Shown: positions 47,792 to 57,385 of the stretch, piece after piece | How positions within the stretch are numbered: position 1 is the first letter of the stretch | Layout of the letters: every line of letters starts with the position of its first letter | DNA from: Leifsonia sp. Root1293 | GTDB lineage: Bacteria; Actinomycetota; Actinomycetes; Actinomycetales; Microbacteriaceae | DNA: 64,000 nt | Reading direction: 5' to 3' | Assembly: GCF_001425325.1 (NCBI RefSeq) | Contig: NZ_LMEH01000001.1 | Coordinates: 72,361 to 136,360 of the forward strand | Position numbers and translations under genes: made by a program | The notes under the pieces: model-generated | What the model saw: only the letters and a program-made list of their open reading frames with translations | What the model was told of the DNA's origin: nothing | The model's database searches: none

Positions 47792-48543
47792 CGGACGTCG
47801 ATGCTCCCGGTGGTGAGGGCGATCGGGGGTCGCATCAGGGCGAAGACCAGGGCCATCATGGCCCGGCCGAGGTAGGTGGCAGCCTTCAGCGGGTTGTGCG
47901 AGGGGATGCCGGCGGCGCGTGGACGCATGGCCACGGGGACCTGTCGGATGACGCAGCCGGAGCGTGCGGCGATCACGAGCGACTCCACGGTGTCGCCCAG
48001 GTACTCCGAGGGGTAGTGCTCGGCGAACAGCACGACGGCGCGCGGTCCCGTCGCCCGGAAGCCCGATGTCGTGTCGGTGAGCCTGGTGCCGGCGACCCTG
48101 CTGAGGATGCCGGACAACAGCACCATCGCCCAGCGGCGGGGCCCGCTGGCGTCGTACTCGCCCTTGCCCGCGAAGCGCGCGCCGAGCACCAGGTCGGCGC
48201 CCTCGAGTTCCTGCAGGAGTTCGGGGATCTCGGACGGGTCGTGCTGTCCGTCGGCGTCGACCTGGATCACGGTCGAGAAGCCGTTCTCGATGGCGTAGTT
48301 GAATCCGAGGCGCATCGCCCCTCCGACACCGATGTTGAACGGAAGGCTGGCGACATGGGCTCCGGCCCGAGCGGCGACCGCGGCGGTGTCGTCAGTCGAT
48401 CCGTCGTCGACGACGAGGCAGCTGATGCCGGGATTCGAGCGCAGGACCTCAGCGACGACCTCGCCGACCGCACCCTCCTCATTGAGGGCGGGAAGCACCA
48501 CGAGGGTGCGGGCGATGCGCTCGCTGATGGGGCTGTCCGCCAT
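47788..48543 (-). CDS. Polyprenyl-phosphate glycosyltransferase, GT2 (DPM1-like), second copy
   Basis: The 251-residue GT-A enzyme shows VVLPALNEEGAVGEVV, VVDDGSTDDT, NIGVGGAMRLGFNYA and the metal motif VDADGQHDP. A DTTSGFRATG segment sits near the acceptor site. It should load a sugar onto polyprenyl phosphate for use outside the membrane. It directly follows the GDP-fucose synthase gene (TGA then ATG with no gap) and precedes DUF2304. The donor could be a GDP-sugar made nearby, though this is only suggested by position. Confidence 0.87.
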   Translation of the reverse strand: MADSPISERIARTLVVLPALNEEGAVGEVVAEVLRSNPGISCLVVDDGSTDDTAAVAARAGAHVASLPFNIGVGGAMRLGFNYAIENGFSTVIQVDADGQHDPSEIPELLQELEGADLVLGARFAGKGEYDASGPRRWAMVLLSGILSRVAGTRLTDTTSGFRATGPRAVVLFAEHYPSEYLGDTVESLVIAARSGCVIRQVPVAMRPRAAGIPSHNPLKAATYLGRAMMALVFALMRPPIALTTGSIDVR

Positions 48544-49506
48544 TCACTTGCTCCGCAACGCGTCGATGTGCTCGAGGTACCACGCGTAGGTGCGCTCCAG
48601 GCCGTCGTCGAGCCCGGTCGGGGCGTCCCAGCCGAGGTCGTGCAGGCGGGAGACGTCGAGCAGCTTCCGGGGTGTGCCGTCGGGCTTCGACGTGTCCTGG
48701 GAGATGCTGCCCGTGTAGCCGACGGTGTCCGCGACGCGCTCGGCGATCTCGCGGATCGGGGCGTCGAGGCCGACGCCGACGTTGATGGTCTCGGGGGAGT
48801 CGTAGTTCTCCAGCAGGAACAGTGATGCCGCGGCGAGGTCCTCGACGTAGAGGAACTCGCGGCGCGGAGTTCCGCTTCCCCAGATCACCACGTCGTCGGC
48901 ACCGGACTCCGCCGCCTCGTGGAAGCGACGCATGAGCGCGGGGAGCACGTGGGAGTGCTCGGGGTGGAAGTTGTCTCCGGGGCCGTAGAGGTTCGTGGGC
49001 ATCGCAGAGATCCAACGGCGGCCGTACTGGCGGCGGGTGGCCTGCACCTGCATGATCCCGGCGATCTTGGCGATGGCGTACGCATCGTTCGTCGGCTCCA
49101 GGATGCCCGTGAGCAGCGAGGACTCCTTGATCGGCTGCTCGGCGAACTTGGGGTAGATGCACGAGGACCCGAGGAACAGCAGGCGGTCGACGTCGGCCTC
49201 GTTGGCCGCGTCCATGATGTTGACCTGGATCTGCAGGTTGTCGCTGAGGAACGAGGCGGGGTATGTGTTGTTCGCGAGGATGCCGCCGACCCTGGCCGCG
49301 GCGTCGATGACGACGTCGGGCTTCACGCTCGTCACGTAGTCGAACACGGCGTTGCGGTCGCGCAGGTCGACCTCGCTCGAGGTGGCGCCGACGAGGTCGG
49401 TGAAGCCCTCGTTCTCCAGGTGGCGCCAGATGGCGGAGCCGACCATTCCACGGTGCCCGGCGATGTAGACGCGCGAGGAACGGTCGAGGGCCTGGGGTGA
49501 ATTCAT
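48544..49506 (-). CDS. fcl: GDP-L-fucose synthase
   Basis: This 320-residue SDR enzyme epimerises and reduces GDP-4-keto-6-deoxymannose to GDP-L-fucose. It has VYIAGHRGMVGSAIWRHL, AAARVGGILANNTYPA, FLGSSCIYPKFAEQPI and the Y-x-x-x-K pair in YAIAKIAGI. LYGPGDNFHPEHSHVLPALMRR is distinctive of the family. ATG 49506 lies four bases after a TATAAC -10 element. Its partner gmd is encoded about 1 kb away on the other strand. Confidence 0.95.
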   Translation of the reverse strand: MNSPQALDRSSRVYIAGHRGMVGSAIWRHLENEGFTDLVGATSSEVDLRDRNAVFDYVTSVKPDVVIDAAARVGGILANNTYPASFLSDNLQIQVNIMDAANEADVDRLLFLGSSCIYPKFAEQPIKESSLLTGILEPTNDAYAIAKIAGIMQVQATRRQYGRRWISAMPTNLYGPGDNFHPEHSHVLPALMRRFHEAAESGADDVVIWGSGTPRREFLYVEDLAAASLFLLENYDSPETINVGVGLDAPIREIAERVADTVGYTGSISQDTSKPDGTPRKLLDVSRLHDLGWDAPTGLDDGLERTYAWYLEHIDALRSK

Positions 49507-49510
49507 AGTC

Positions 49511-49516
49511 GTTATA
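49511..49516 (-). promoter_or_regulatory. -10 element of fcl, leaderless type
   Basis: TATAAC on the minus strand ends four bases before the ATG at 49506. There is no ribosome binding site. Confidence 0.55.
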
Positions 49517-49634
49517 CTCGCTTGATCGTGGTGTTCCGGATGCAACTCGTCATCCGCCACGAGAATTCCGCTCAGGCGCGATCATCTCGTCCCTGCATGC
49601 TAGCAATCCCTCGAAACGCGAAAGCACAACCACG

Positions 49635-50444
49635 ATGCCCCACGCCGACGTCCTCGTCATCCTGCCCACGCTCGGCGACCGCATCGACATGCTCGCCGTC
49701 ACGCTGAAGACCGTCGCCGAGCAGCGCCTCACGACGAAGCTCACCCTCGTCGTCGTTCTCCCCGCCGCCGCGCACACCGCCCGTGCCATGGCCATCGAGG
49801 CCGGAGCCGTCGTCGTGGACGATCCCAAGACCGGCATCTCCGATGCGATCAACTGCGGACTCGCCCAGCGGACCGACGAGCAGTACTACGCGTGGATCGG
49901 CGATGACGACCTCTTCCGTCCCGGTGGGCTCGCGAAGCTTCAGAGACTGCTCGAGGCGAACCCGAAGGCGGTGCTCGCGTACGGCGGGTGCGATTACATC
50001 GACCCGAACGGCGCCACCATCGCCACGAGCAATGCAGGCAGGCTCGCGCAGATCCTGCTGGCATGGGGCCCCGACCTCATCCCGCACCCCGGGACCATGA
50101 TCAGGCTGGACGCCCTGCAGGGCATCGGCGGCTTCGACCCCCAGCTCAAGTACGCGATGGACCTGGACGCCTTCCTCACCCTCCGCAGCGCCGGCTCATT
50201 CACCTACACGCGCGAGACCGTGTCGGCCTTCCGGTGGCACCCCGATTCGCTCACGGTGGCCGGCCGGCTCAACTCGAGCCTCGAGGCCGAATCGGTCAAG
50301 CGTCGCCACCTCCCCAGGGCGATCCGGCCGATCAGCCCGCTGTGGCACCTGCCCTGGCGGTGGGCATCGGCCTACGCGGCCAAGCGGGTGAGCCATCAGG
50401 CCCGCAGGATCGCCGCGTCCGCGGCATCCGTCGGCGCGGAATAG
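49635..50444 (+). CDS. Glycosyltransferase family 2
   Basis: The 269-residue protein has a GT2 domain: DVLVILPTLGDRIDMLAVTLKT, then DDPKTGISDAINCGL and the metal motif WIGDDDLFRPG. GTMIRLDALQGIGGFD and FRWHPDSLT follow. It stands between fcl (divergent) and gmd (same strand), so a fucosyl- or other deoxyhexosyltransferase is plausible but not shown. A ribosome binding site is weak. Confidence 0.85.
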   Translation: MPHADVLVILPTLGDRIDMLAVTLKTVAEQRLTTKLTLVVVLPAAAHTARAMAIEAGAVVVDDPKTGISDAINCGLAQRTDEQYYAWIGDDDLFRPGGLAKLQRLLEANPKAVLAYGGCDYIDPNGATIATSNAGRLAQILLAWGPDLIPHPGTMIRLDALQGIGGFDPQLKYAMDLDAFLTLRSAGSFTYTRETVSAFRWHPDSLTVAGRLNSSLEAESVKRRHLPRAIRPISPLWHLPWRWASAYAAKRVSHQARRIAASAASVGAE

Positions 50445-50482
50445 CACCGCGCCGTACCGAACCCCCGCGAAATGCGCTGCGC

Positions 50483-50488
50483 TAGGCT
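50483..50488 (+). promoter_or_regulatory. -10 element of the gmd operon
   Basis: TAGGCT, about 72 bases before the gmd ATG. The leader carries a GTGGAGTAA ribosome binding site. It would drive gmd, the GT4 gene and the second gmd-like gene. Confidence 0.45.
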
Positions 50489-50560
50489 GGCAGCGATTTC
50501 GTCTGACCGGGCGCCCGTGCGACACGACGCCCTCGACACCCCACGTGGAGTAACACCCTC

Positions 50561-51589
50561 ATGACCGAAAGCCAGACCAAGCGCGCGCTCATCACCGGCA
50601 TCACCGGACAGGACGGCAGCTACCTGGCAGAGCTGTTGCTCTCCAAGGGCTACGAAGTGCACGGCCTCATCCGTCGATCGTCGACCATCAACACCAGCCG
50701 CATCGATCACGTCTACCAGGACCCGCACGAGTCGGGTGCCCGCCTCTTCCTGCACTACGGCGACCTGACCGACGGCTCCCGTCTCGTCACCCTCCTCGAC
50801 CAGATCAAGCCCGACGAGGTCTACAACCTCGCCGCCCAGTCGCACGTGCGCGTCAGCTTCGACGAGCCCGAGTACACCGGTGACACCACGGGCCTCGGCT
50901 CCACCCGTCTCCTCGAGGCCATCCGGATGACCGGGCTGCACTGCCGCTTCTACCAGGCGTCGAGCTCCGAGATGTTCGGCGCCACCCCGCCGCCGCAGAA
51001 CGAGGACACCCCGTTCTGGCCGCGCTCGCCCTACGGCGTCGCCAAGGTCTACTCGTACTGGATCACGCGCAACTACCGCGAGGCGTACGGCATGTTCGCC
51101 GTCAACGGCATCCTGTTCAACCACGAGTCCCCGCGTCGCGGCGACACCTTCGTGACGCGCAAGATCACGCGTGCCGTCGCGCGCATCGCAGCCGGCACGC
51201 AGTCCGAGCTGTTCATGGGGAATCTCGACGCCGTGCGCGACTGGGGCTACGCACCCGAGTACGTCGAGGCGATGTGGCGGATGCTGCAGCACGACGAGCC
51301 CACCGACTACGTCGTGGCCACGGGCACGAACTACACGGTGCGCGACTTCCTGCAGCTCTCGTTCGAGCACGTGGGACTGGACTGGGAGAAGTACGTGCGC
51401 TTCGACGAGCGCTACCTGCGTCCGACCGAGGTCGACGCGCTCGTCGGCAGCGCCGCGAAGGCGGAGGAGCTCCTCGGCTGGGTGCCGAAGGTGCTCACCC
51501 CCGAGCTCGCCCGCATCATGGTCGACGCCGACATCGCCGCTCTCGATGCCGGCGGAACGCCGTGGATCGATCGAGTCACGTTCGCGTGA
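50561..51589 (+). CDS. gmd: GDP-mannose 4,6-dehydratase
   Basis: The 342-residue SDR enzyme makes GDP-4-keto-6-deoxy-D-mannose, the precursor of GDP-L-fucose and other GDP-6-deoxyhexoses. It has [48 protein letters not shown], the active-site ASSSEMFG and SPYGVAKVY with Y-x-x-x-K, and [18 protein letters not shown]. Standard length. The next gene overlaps its stop by GTGA. Confidence 0.97.
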   Translation: MTESQTKRALITGITGQDGSYLAELLLSKGYEVHGLIRRSSTINTSRIDHVYQDPHESGARLFLHYGDLTDGSRLVTLLDQIKPDEVYNLAAQSHVRVSFDEPEYTGDTTGLGSTRLLEAIRMTGLHCRFYQASSSEMFGATPPPQNEDTPFWPRSPYGVAKVYSYWITRNYREAYGMFAVNGILFNHESPRRGDTFVTRKITRAVARIAAGTQSELFMGNLDAVRDWGYAPEYVEAMWRMLQHDEPTDYVVATGTNYTVRDFLQLSFEHVGLDWEKYVRFDERYLRPTEVDALVGSAAKAEELLGWVPKVLTPELARIMVDADIAALDAGGTPWIDRVTFA

Positions 51590-52704
51590 GCACCGAGCCC
51601 GGCGGCTCTCAGCACCCTCTTCGCGTCGCACTCTCGATGATGACCCTCGTGCCGGGCGGCATGGGGGGCAGCGAGACGTACGCGCGGGCCATCACCCGGC
51701 AGCTCGCGACCACCTCGGTGGTCGAGGCGACGGCCTACGTGCCTGAGTCCGCCAGCGGTTTCGCTGGAGCCCTGCCGGAGCGGGTCGTCCGTTCCCTGCC
51801 CTCCGGCTCGTCGACCACCGACCGCCTGCGCACCGTGGCGAGCGTCACCCGGCGCGCGCCGGAGCTGCGCAGGCTCATGGCCGATGCCGATGTCGTGCAC
51901 TACCCGTTCACGGTCCCGGCGCCGAAACCGGCCAGGCGACAGGCGTCGGTGCAGTCACTGTTGGACGTGCAGCACCTCGAGCTCCCGCAGCTGTTCAGCC
52001 GGGCGGAGCTGCTCTACCGCCGCGTCTCCTACGAGGGATTCGCCCGCAAGGCCGACGCCGTGGTCACCATCAGCCACTTCGCCAAGGCGCGCATGGTGGA
52101 GCTCCTCGGGCTCGATGCCGACAGGATCCACGTCGCTCACCTCGGCGTCGACACCGCGCGCTTCACGCCCAACATCGGTGACCGCGAGAACTTCGTGCTC
52201 TACCCGGCCCGCGGTTGGGCGCACAAGAACCACGCCAGGCTCATCGAGGCCATGGCGATCGCGCGCACGACCAACCCGTCGCTGAGGCTCGTCCTGACCG
52301 GTGGCGGGCTCGACACCCTCGGCGACCTGCCCGACTGGGTCGATCGCCGCGGCCTGGTCTCCGAGGAGGAGCTGGCGACGCTGCTGCGCACCGCCGGCGT
52401 GCTCGCGTTCCCGAGCCTCTACGAGGGCTTCGGTCTTCCGCCTCTCGAGGCCATGGCATCCGGATGCCCCGTCGCAGCCTCGAACGCCGGTTCCATCCCC
52501 GAGGTGGTCGGCGACGCCGCCGTGCTGTTCGATCCGCTCTCGCCGGAGTCGATCGCCGACGGCATCCTGCAGGCTCTCGCCGACGGCCAGCGACTCTCCA
52601 TCGCCGGGGTGGAGCATGCAGCGACCTTCACCTGGGAGAGCTGCCTCGAAGCGCACCTGCTCGCCTATGCCGCCGCTGCACGCACGGCCGAGGCTCGGCG
52701 ATGA
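51586..52704 (+). CDS. Glycosyltransferase, GT4 family
   Basis: This 372-residue GT-B enzyme has [15 protein letters not shown] in the N-terminal half, a [11 protein letters not shown] segment and [25 protein letters not shown] is at the linker. The donor site is [22 protein letters not shown], with both glutamates of the E-x7-E motif. It resembles GT4 mannosyl- and rhamnosyltransferases using GDP- or dTDP-sugars. It is wedged between two gmd-type genes with GTGA and ATGA overlaps, so its donor is probably a GDP-deoxyhexose made by them (inference). Confidence 0.9.
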   Translation: MSTEPGGSQHPLRVALSMMTLVPGGMGGSETYARAITRQLATTSVVEATAYVPESASGFAGALPERVVRSLPSGSSTTDRLRTVASVTRRAPELRRLMADADVVHYPFTVPAPKPARRQASVQSLLDVQHLELPQLFSRAELLYRRVSYEGFARKADAVVTISHFAKARMVELLGLDADRIHVAHLGVDTARFTPNIGDRENFVLYPARGWAHKNHARLIEAMAIARTTNPSLRLVLTGGGLDTLGDLPDWVDRRGLVSEEELATLLRTAGVLAFPSLYEGFGLPPLEAMASGCPVAASNAGSIPEVVGDAAVLFDPLSPESIADGILQALADGQRLSIAGVEHAATFTWESCLEAHLLAYAAAARTAEARR

Positions 52705-53687
52705 CCGCGGCGAACGCTCGGGAGCGCGTGCTCGTGACCGGTGCGAACGGTCAGGACGGCACGTACCTCGTGCGCGCGCTGCTCGCCGACGGTCACGCCG
52801 TGCACGGCATGTGCCACTCCGAGGCCGGGGCAGCGCGTCTGGTCGCGGACTTCCCGGACGCCACTGCCCACGTCTGCGATCTCGGCGACGCCGTCGGCAT
52901 CACCCGCATGATCGACGAGATCAGCCCCACGCACGTCTACAACCTCGCGGGCAACACCTCCGTCGCCCGCTCCTGGGAGTTCCCGGCCGAGACGGCCGAC
53001 GTGCTGGGCACGGGTCCGATCCGCCTGCTCGAGGCCGCGTGGAAGCTGGGGGAGCGCACCGGCGAGGTCGTGCGCTTCGTGCAGGCGTCGAGCGCCGAGA
53101 TCTTCGGCGATGCATCCGTGGTTCCTCAGGACGAGTCGACGCCACGCGTTCCGGTAACTCCGTACGGGGTGGCCAAGACCCTCGCCCACGAGATGGCCGG
53201 GGTCTACCGCGAGCGCGGCATGTTCGCCAGCACCGCGATCCTGTACAACCACGAGTCGCCGCTGCGGCCGCCGACGTTCGTGGCGCGCAAGATCTCGCGT
53301 GAGGTCGCACGCATCGCGACCGGGCAGTCCCAGCAGCTCACCCTGGGGAACATCGACGTCCGCCGCGACTGGGGCTACGCGCCCGATTACGTCGACGCCA
53401 TGCTGCACATCGGCCGGGCCGGGCATCCGGGCGACTTCGTCGTCGCGACGGGGCAGGCGCACTCGGTGCGCGACTTCGTCGACGCGGCGTTCAGGCACGT
53501 CGGCATCGACGACTGGGACCGCTACGTGTCGATCGATCCGGCGTTCTACCGCCCGGCGGATCCGCAGGAGCTCGTGGGAGACTCGTCCAGACTTCGCGAG
53601 CTCGGCTGGACCCCCAGTGTCGACTTCGGACACCTCGTCACGCTGATGGTCGACCACGACCTCGAGCTTCTTCGCCGGACCGAGTGA
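52701..53687 (+). CDS. GDP-mannose 4,6-dehydratase-like SDR enzyme
   Basis: The 328-residue protein is a paralogue of Gmd. It has VLVTGANGQDGTYLVRALL, YNLAGNTSVARSWEFP, the active-site ASSAEIFG, TPYGVAKTL with Y-x-x-x-K, and NHESPLRPPTFVARKISREV. The Gmd loop GLIRRSS is shortened to MCHSE. It may be a second dehydratase, or a 4-keto reductase of the RMD type giving GDP-D-rhamnose, as both share this fold and motifs. Coupling to the GT4 gene favours supply of that enzyme's donor. Confidence 0.8.
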   Translation: MTAANARERVLVTGANGQDGTYLVRALLADGHAVHGMCHSEAGAARLVADFPDATAHVCDLGDAVGITRMIDEISPTHVYNLAGNTSVARSWEFPAETADVLGTGPIRLLEAAWKLGERTGEVVRFVQASSAEIFGDASVVPQDESTPRVPVTPYGVAKTLAHEMAGVYRERGMFASTAILYNHESPLRPPTFVARKISREVARIATGQSQQLTLGNIDVRRDWGYAPDYVDAMLHIGRAGHPGDFVVATGQAHSVRDFVDAAFRHVGIDDWDRYVSIDPAFYRPADPQELVGDSSRLRELGWTPSVDFGHLVTLMVDHDLELLRRTE

Positions 53688-53722
53688 GCATCCGCTCCTC
53701 CATCACCTGAAAGGCACCAACC

Positions 53723-54478
53723 ATGCCTCTGCCCAGACTCGTCGCCTTCGATCTCGACGACACCCTCGCCCCGTCCAAGTCGCCGGTCGATCCGCGTATG
53801 GCGGACCTCCTCGTGCGCCTGCTCGCCGGCACCGAGGTGTGCATCATCTCGGGCGGCCAGATCGCCCAGTTCCGTGCCCAGGTGCTCGACAACCTGCCCA
53901 TCGCGGAGGAGACCACCTTCTCCAGGCTCCACCTCATGCCGACCTGCGGAACGCAGTACTACCGTCGCCAGGACGGCGAGTGGGCTCAGATCTACGCCGA
54001 GAACCTGACGACCGATGAGCGCGACCGCGCCCTCGAGGTCGTCGAGCGCGTGGCGAAGAGCCTCGGCTATTGGGAGTCGGAGACCTGGGGTCCGATCCTC
54101 GAGGACCGCGGGTCGCAGATCACGTTCTCGGCCCTGGGCCAGGCTGCGCCGGTCGCCGCGAAGGTGGCGTGGGACCCGACCGGCGACAAGAAGAACGCAC
54201 TGCGCGACGCCGCCCAGGCCGAACTGCCCGACCTCGAGGTGCGCGGCGGTGGCTCGACCTCCGTCGACATCACGCGTCGTGGCATCGACAAGGCCTTCGG
54301 GATGAAGCGTCTCGCCGAGATCACCGGTGTTCCGCTCGACGACATGCTCTTCGTCGGCGACCGACTCGACCCGACGGGCAACGACTACCCGGTCAAGGCT
54401 CTCGGCGTCGAGTGCGTGGCCGTGCACGGCTGGGAGGACACCGCCGACGTCATCGAGAAGCTCCTCGCCGACGCGTAG
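53723..54478 (+). CDS. HAD-IIB phosphomannomutase-like protein
   Basis: The 251-residue HAD-family protein has the catalytic motif VAFDLDDTLAPSK (the nucleophile and acid/base aspartates), IISGGQ, RGSQITFSALGQ with the sugar-phosphate contacts of the eukaryotic-type phosphomannomutase, and VGDRLDPTGNDYP for magnesium. It probably interconverts mannose 6- and 1-phosphate for GDP-mannose, the substrate of the Gmd enzymes just before it. A sugar phosphatase is the alternative. A GAAAGG ribosome binding site precedes the ATG. Confidence 0.85.
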   Translation: MPLPRLVAFDLDDTLAPSKSPVDPRMADLLVRLLAGTEVCIISGGQIAQFRAQVLDNLPIAEETTFSRLHLMPTCGTQYYRRQDGEWAQIYAENLTTDERDRALEVVERVAKSLGYWESETWGPILEDRGSQITFSALGQAAPVAAKVAWDPTGDKKNALRDAAQAELPDLEVRGGGSTSVDITRRGIDKAFGMKRLAEITGVPLDDMLFVGDRLDPTGNDYPVKALGVECVAVHGWEDTADVIEKLLADA

Positions 54479-54498
54479 CAGTCCGCGGTCCGTCGCTC

Positions 54499-54583
54499 GC
54501 TCGCCAGCTGTGGCCGCATGGACCGCGCCCGCTCGCCAGTTGTGGCCGCCCGGCGCGCTTTCGCGCGACCACAGGTGGCGATC
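54499..54583. terminator. Two direct and one inverted copy of a 19-nt element; bidirectional terminator
   Basis: GCTCGCCAGCTGTGGCCGC (54499-54517) recurs with one change at 54531-54549. An inverted, slightly changed copy lies at about 54565-54583. The second and third copies can pair over about 14 of 17 positions, with an inner GCGCG/CGCGC stem in the loop. It lies between the convergent phosphomannomutase-like and ligase-like genes, where a terminator for both is expected. The rest of the gap to 54648 shows nothing else. Confidence 0.6.
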
Positions 54584-54648
54584 GGATGTACGGATTCGGC
54601 GTAGCGGTCGGCGGGGAGTGACCGCGGACACGACTCGATGAGCCGTCC

Positions 54649-55953
54649 CTACTTCGGCGACGGCTCCAGCGGCACCGGGTCGCGCTTCGGGAGCGCGTCG
54701 CGCCAGCTCATGCTGCGCGACGCCTTGACCGCGCAGATGATGAGCAGCATCCAGCCGCTCTCGAACAGGGTGGAACTCTCGGCGAGCGAGACCGCGGCGA
54801 GGGCGACGAGGATGAGCGCCGGCCAGACGTAGACGATGCTGCGCTTGTTCGAGGCGAGCAGCCAGGAGCGCACGAGGGCGAGTCCCACGAGGGCGACGAA
54901 GGCGAAGAATCCGACCAGGCCGAGCTGGAACCACACGTCGAGGTAGGCGTTGAGGCCGGTCGAGTTGTCGCGACCCGTGGCGAGGTTGATCCAGAGGAAC
55001 GGCGGGTTGTCGGGCCAGGTGCCCACCCATCCCCATCCCTGCAGGCCGTCCTGGCTCTGGTAGCTCATCATCGACCGCCACAGCCTGTAGCGCACCTCGA
55101 ACTCGCTGCCGGCGTTCAGGAGCTCGATCACCCGCAGACGGGCGATCCAGATGATCACGCCCAGTACGGCGAGGCCCGTGACCAGGCCGACCTGCCAGAT
55201 CCAGCGTGACGCGGCGGGCACCCGGCGCAGGCCGAACAGTGCCAGGGTCGCAGCCACGACGACGGCGACGACGCCGATCGCCACCGGGGACCGCGACAAC
55301 AGGAGGCTCGCAGCGGCGAGCAGCAGCGACCATCGACCGACGCGTCGGGGGATGGAGTTCGTCGCGGTTTCGATGGCGAAGGTGATGAGTGCGATGACGG
55401 CGATGAACCCGAGCTGGTTGCGGGTTCCGAACACGCCCTGGATCGGCCCGAGGGTGGCGATGTTGCCGTCGATCCTGAGGAACCTGATGGGCTGGTCGAT
55501 GAGCACGCCCGAGAGCACCTCGAGGACGAGGGAGATCACGAGCAGGATACGCAACGCGTCGCCGACGGCTCGCACGATCTGGATGGTGTCACGGAGCACC
55601 GCGACGTAGAAGCCCAGGAACCCGAATCCCAGCAGGTAGACCAGTCGCATGCCCGTCGCGATCGTCGTGTCCGACCAGAACACCGACAGCACGGCCCAGC
55701 CGACGAAGACGACGACCGAGATGGGCAGGGTGCCATGCCACTCGAGATGGGTGCGGCGGTACCAGAGCGACACCAGCGCTGCGGCGATCAGCCCGGCGAT
55801 GATGCTGAGCAGTCCGGGCCAGCCGATGAGGGAGCGGATGAGCTGGGTGCTGAATGCGGTCAGGAAGATGGCCGTCGTCACGGCCGACGCGAACACGGCC
55901 GACCCGAGGAATGCCTGCCCGCCCGCGGGGAGCAGCGACCGACGCTCAGCCAC
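54649..55953 (-). CDS. O-antigen ligase/polymerase-like membrane protein
   Basis: The 434-residue protein has about 12 membrane segments and the O-antigen ligase (Wzy_C/WaaL) layout. A conserved GTRNQLGF lies after the sixth segment and a large external loop (about 285-350) contains RYRLWRSMM and GWGWVGTWPDNPP. Such proteins polymerise repeat units or ligate finished glycans outside the membrane. It is a tandem paralogue of the next protein upstream, whose gene ends three bases before its start. Which reaction each performs cannot be told. Confidence 0.82.
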   Translation of the reverse strand: MAERRSLLPAGGQAFLGSAVFASAVTTAIFLTAFSTQLIRSLIGWPGLLSIIAGLIAAALVSLWYRRTHLEWHGTLPISVVVFVGWAVLSVFWSDTTIATGMRLVYLLGFGFLGFYVAVLRDTIQIVRAVGDALRILLVISLVLEVLSGVLIDQPIRFLRIDGNIATLGPIQGVFGTRNQLGFIAVIALITFAIETATNSIPRRVGRWSLLLAAASLLLSRSPVAIGVVAVVVAATLALFGLRRVPAASRWIWQVGLVTGLAVLGVIIWIARLRVIELLNAGSEFEVRYRLWRSMMSYQSQDGLQGWGWVGTWPDNPPFLWINLATGRDNSTGLNAYLDVWFQLGLVGFFAFVALVGLALVRSWLLASNKRSIVYVWPALILVALAAVSLAESSTLFESGWMLLIICAVKASRSMSWRDALPKRDPVPLEPSPK

Positions 55954-55956
55954 GGC

Positions 55957-57300
55957 TCACCGCATCCGTCCGACCGGGGCGAGCGCGGGGGCTGCATCCG
56001 ATGCGTCGATCGCCGTGTACTGGGCCCGCTTCGTGATGATGCAGATGGCGACGACGAGCACCCACCCTCCCTCGTACAGGATGCGGCTCTCGGCGAGGCT
56101 CTGGGCGAGCAGTGCGGCCAGGATGAGCAGCGGCAGGAGCGACCGCGCCGTGTAGGGATCGGTGTCTGCGATGCCCGTGCGGGGACGATCGACGGCGGCG
56201 AACCAGCTACGCCAGAGCGTCGAGGCGATGAGGGCAGTGAAGATCACGAGCCCGATGATGCCGACCTGCAGCCAGACGTCCAGCCAGGCGTTGTGGGCCT
56301 GCAGATAGGTCACGCCCTTGCGCACGGCGAGACCGTCGAACGGCTCCACCCACGGCGCCCAGTAGCCCATCCAGCCCCACCCGGCCACGGGTCGCTGCTG
56401 GGCGAGCCCGATCACGGCGTTCCAGATGTCGAAGCGCCCCGTCAGGTCCTCGCTCTTCCCGAAGAGCTTCAGCAGCGCGCCATTCAGGGTGACGAGCAGC
56501 ACGACGACGGTGACGACGGATGCTGCAGCCGTGATGTACACCGGCCGACGGCGTTCGGCGCCCCGTGACCGGGCCCAGAGCGCGAAGGCGAGGGCCGCGG
56601 CGACCACGACGAGGGCGAGGATCACCGTGGTCGAGCGCGTGAGGGCGAACACGAGCGCCGCGACGACCACCCAGAAGATCGCCCAGCCGCGACGGACGGT
56701 GCCTTCGACGAGCTGCACCACGAAGACCAGGAGGGCGAGCAGTGCGATGAACCCGAGGAGGTTGCGGTTGCCGACGATGCCCTCGATCGGTCCGCCGTCG
56801 AGGAGCAGCCCGCGAGACCAGTAGAAGGCCTTCGGGTATGGCGGCTCACCGTAGTCGACCCAGAACGGCAGCACAGGTCCGCGCACGACGATCGCCACCC
56901 AGGCCTCGAACACGAGCGACAGCGCGAGGATCCAGCGGAAGGCCGCTGCGAGCGCTCGAATGAGCTCGGCATAGCTGAGGCAGAGAGCCAGGAACACACC
57001 GGCCACGGCGGTGCCCAGCTGGATGCCGACTCCGATCAGCGATGCCGCCGGGTAGAACGACCACGCGATCGAGAGGGTGCAGAGACCGACGAAGGCGAGC
57101 AGGGCCTTGGGAACCCTGCGCCATTCGAGGCGGGGGCGCAGGACGGCGATGGCGATGGCCGCCCCGACGACGCACAGCCCGGCGATGATGCCGAAACCCC
57201 ACCAGTCGAGCAGGTTCCGCCAGAACTGGCCGGCGAAGGCCGTGAACACCGTCAGAGTCGCGAGCAGGCGCACGAGAGTCCTGCTGCGGGTCGATGCCAT
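55957..57300 (-). CDS. O-antigen ligase/polymerase-like membrane protein, tandem paralogue
   Basis: This 447-residue membrane protein shares the same layout: about 12 segments, GNRNLLGFIALLALL after the sixth, and an external loop (about 290-350) with FDIWNAVIGLAQQRPVAGWGWMGYW. The helix after the loop has HNAWLDVWLQVG, with the histidine expected of family members. Its first position in the operon and three-base spacing to the paralogue mean both are made together, possibly for two polymers or as polymerase plus ligase. Confidence 0.82.
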   Translation of the reverse strand: MASTRSRTLVRLLATLTVFTAFAGQFWRNLLDWWGFGIIAGLCVVGAAIAIAVLRPRLEWRRVPKALLAFVGLCTLSIAWSFYPAASLIGVGIQLGTAVAGVFLALCLSYAELIRALAAAFRWILALSLVFEAWVAIVVRGPVLPFWVDYGEPPYPKAFYWSRGLLLDGGPIEGIVGNRNLLGFIALLALLVFVVQLVEGTVRRGWAIFWVVVAALVFALTRSTTVILALVVVAAALAFALWARSRGAERRRPVYITAAASVVTVVVLLVTLNGALLKLFGKSEDLTGRFDIWNAVIGLAQQRPVAGWGWMGYWAPWVEPFDGLAVRKGVTYLQAHNAWLDVWLQVGIIGLVIFTALIASTLWRSWFAAVDRPRTGIADTDPYTARSLLPLLILAALLAQSLAESRILYEGGWVLVVAICIITKRAQYTAIDASDAAPALAPVGRMR

Positions 57301-57385
57301 GCGTCCAGATTAGTCGGCGCGCGTCTCCGCGGCCTGCAGGAGGGCAGGGGAAGCCGCGCGATGCAGGCACTGCAAAGCACCGCCC

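Noticed and set aside
53546-55333. 595-codon minus-strand frame spanning the intergenic hairpin
   Set aside because: It crosses the phosphomannomutase-like gene in antisense and the ligase-like gene out of frame; no motif.
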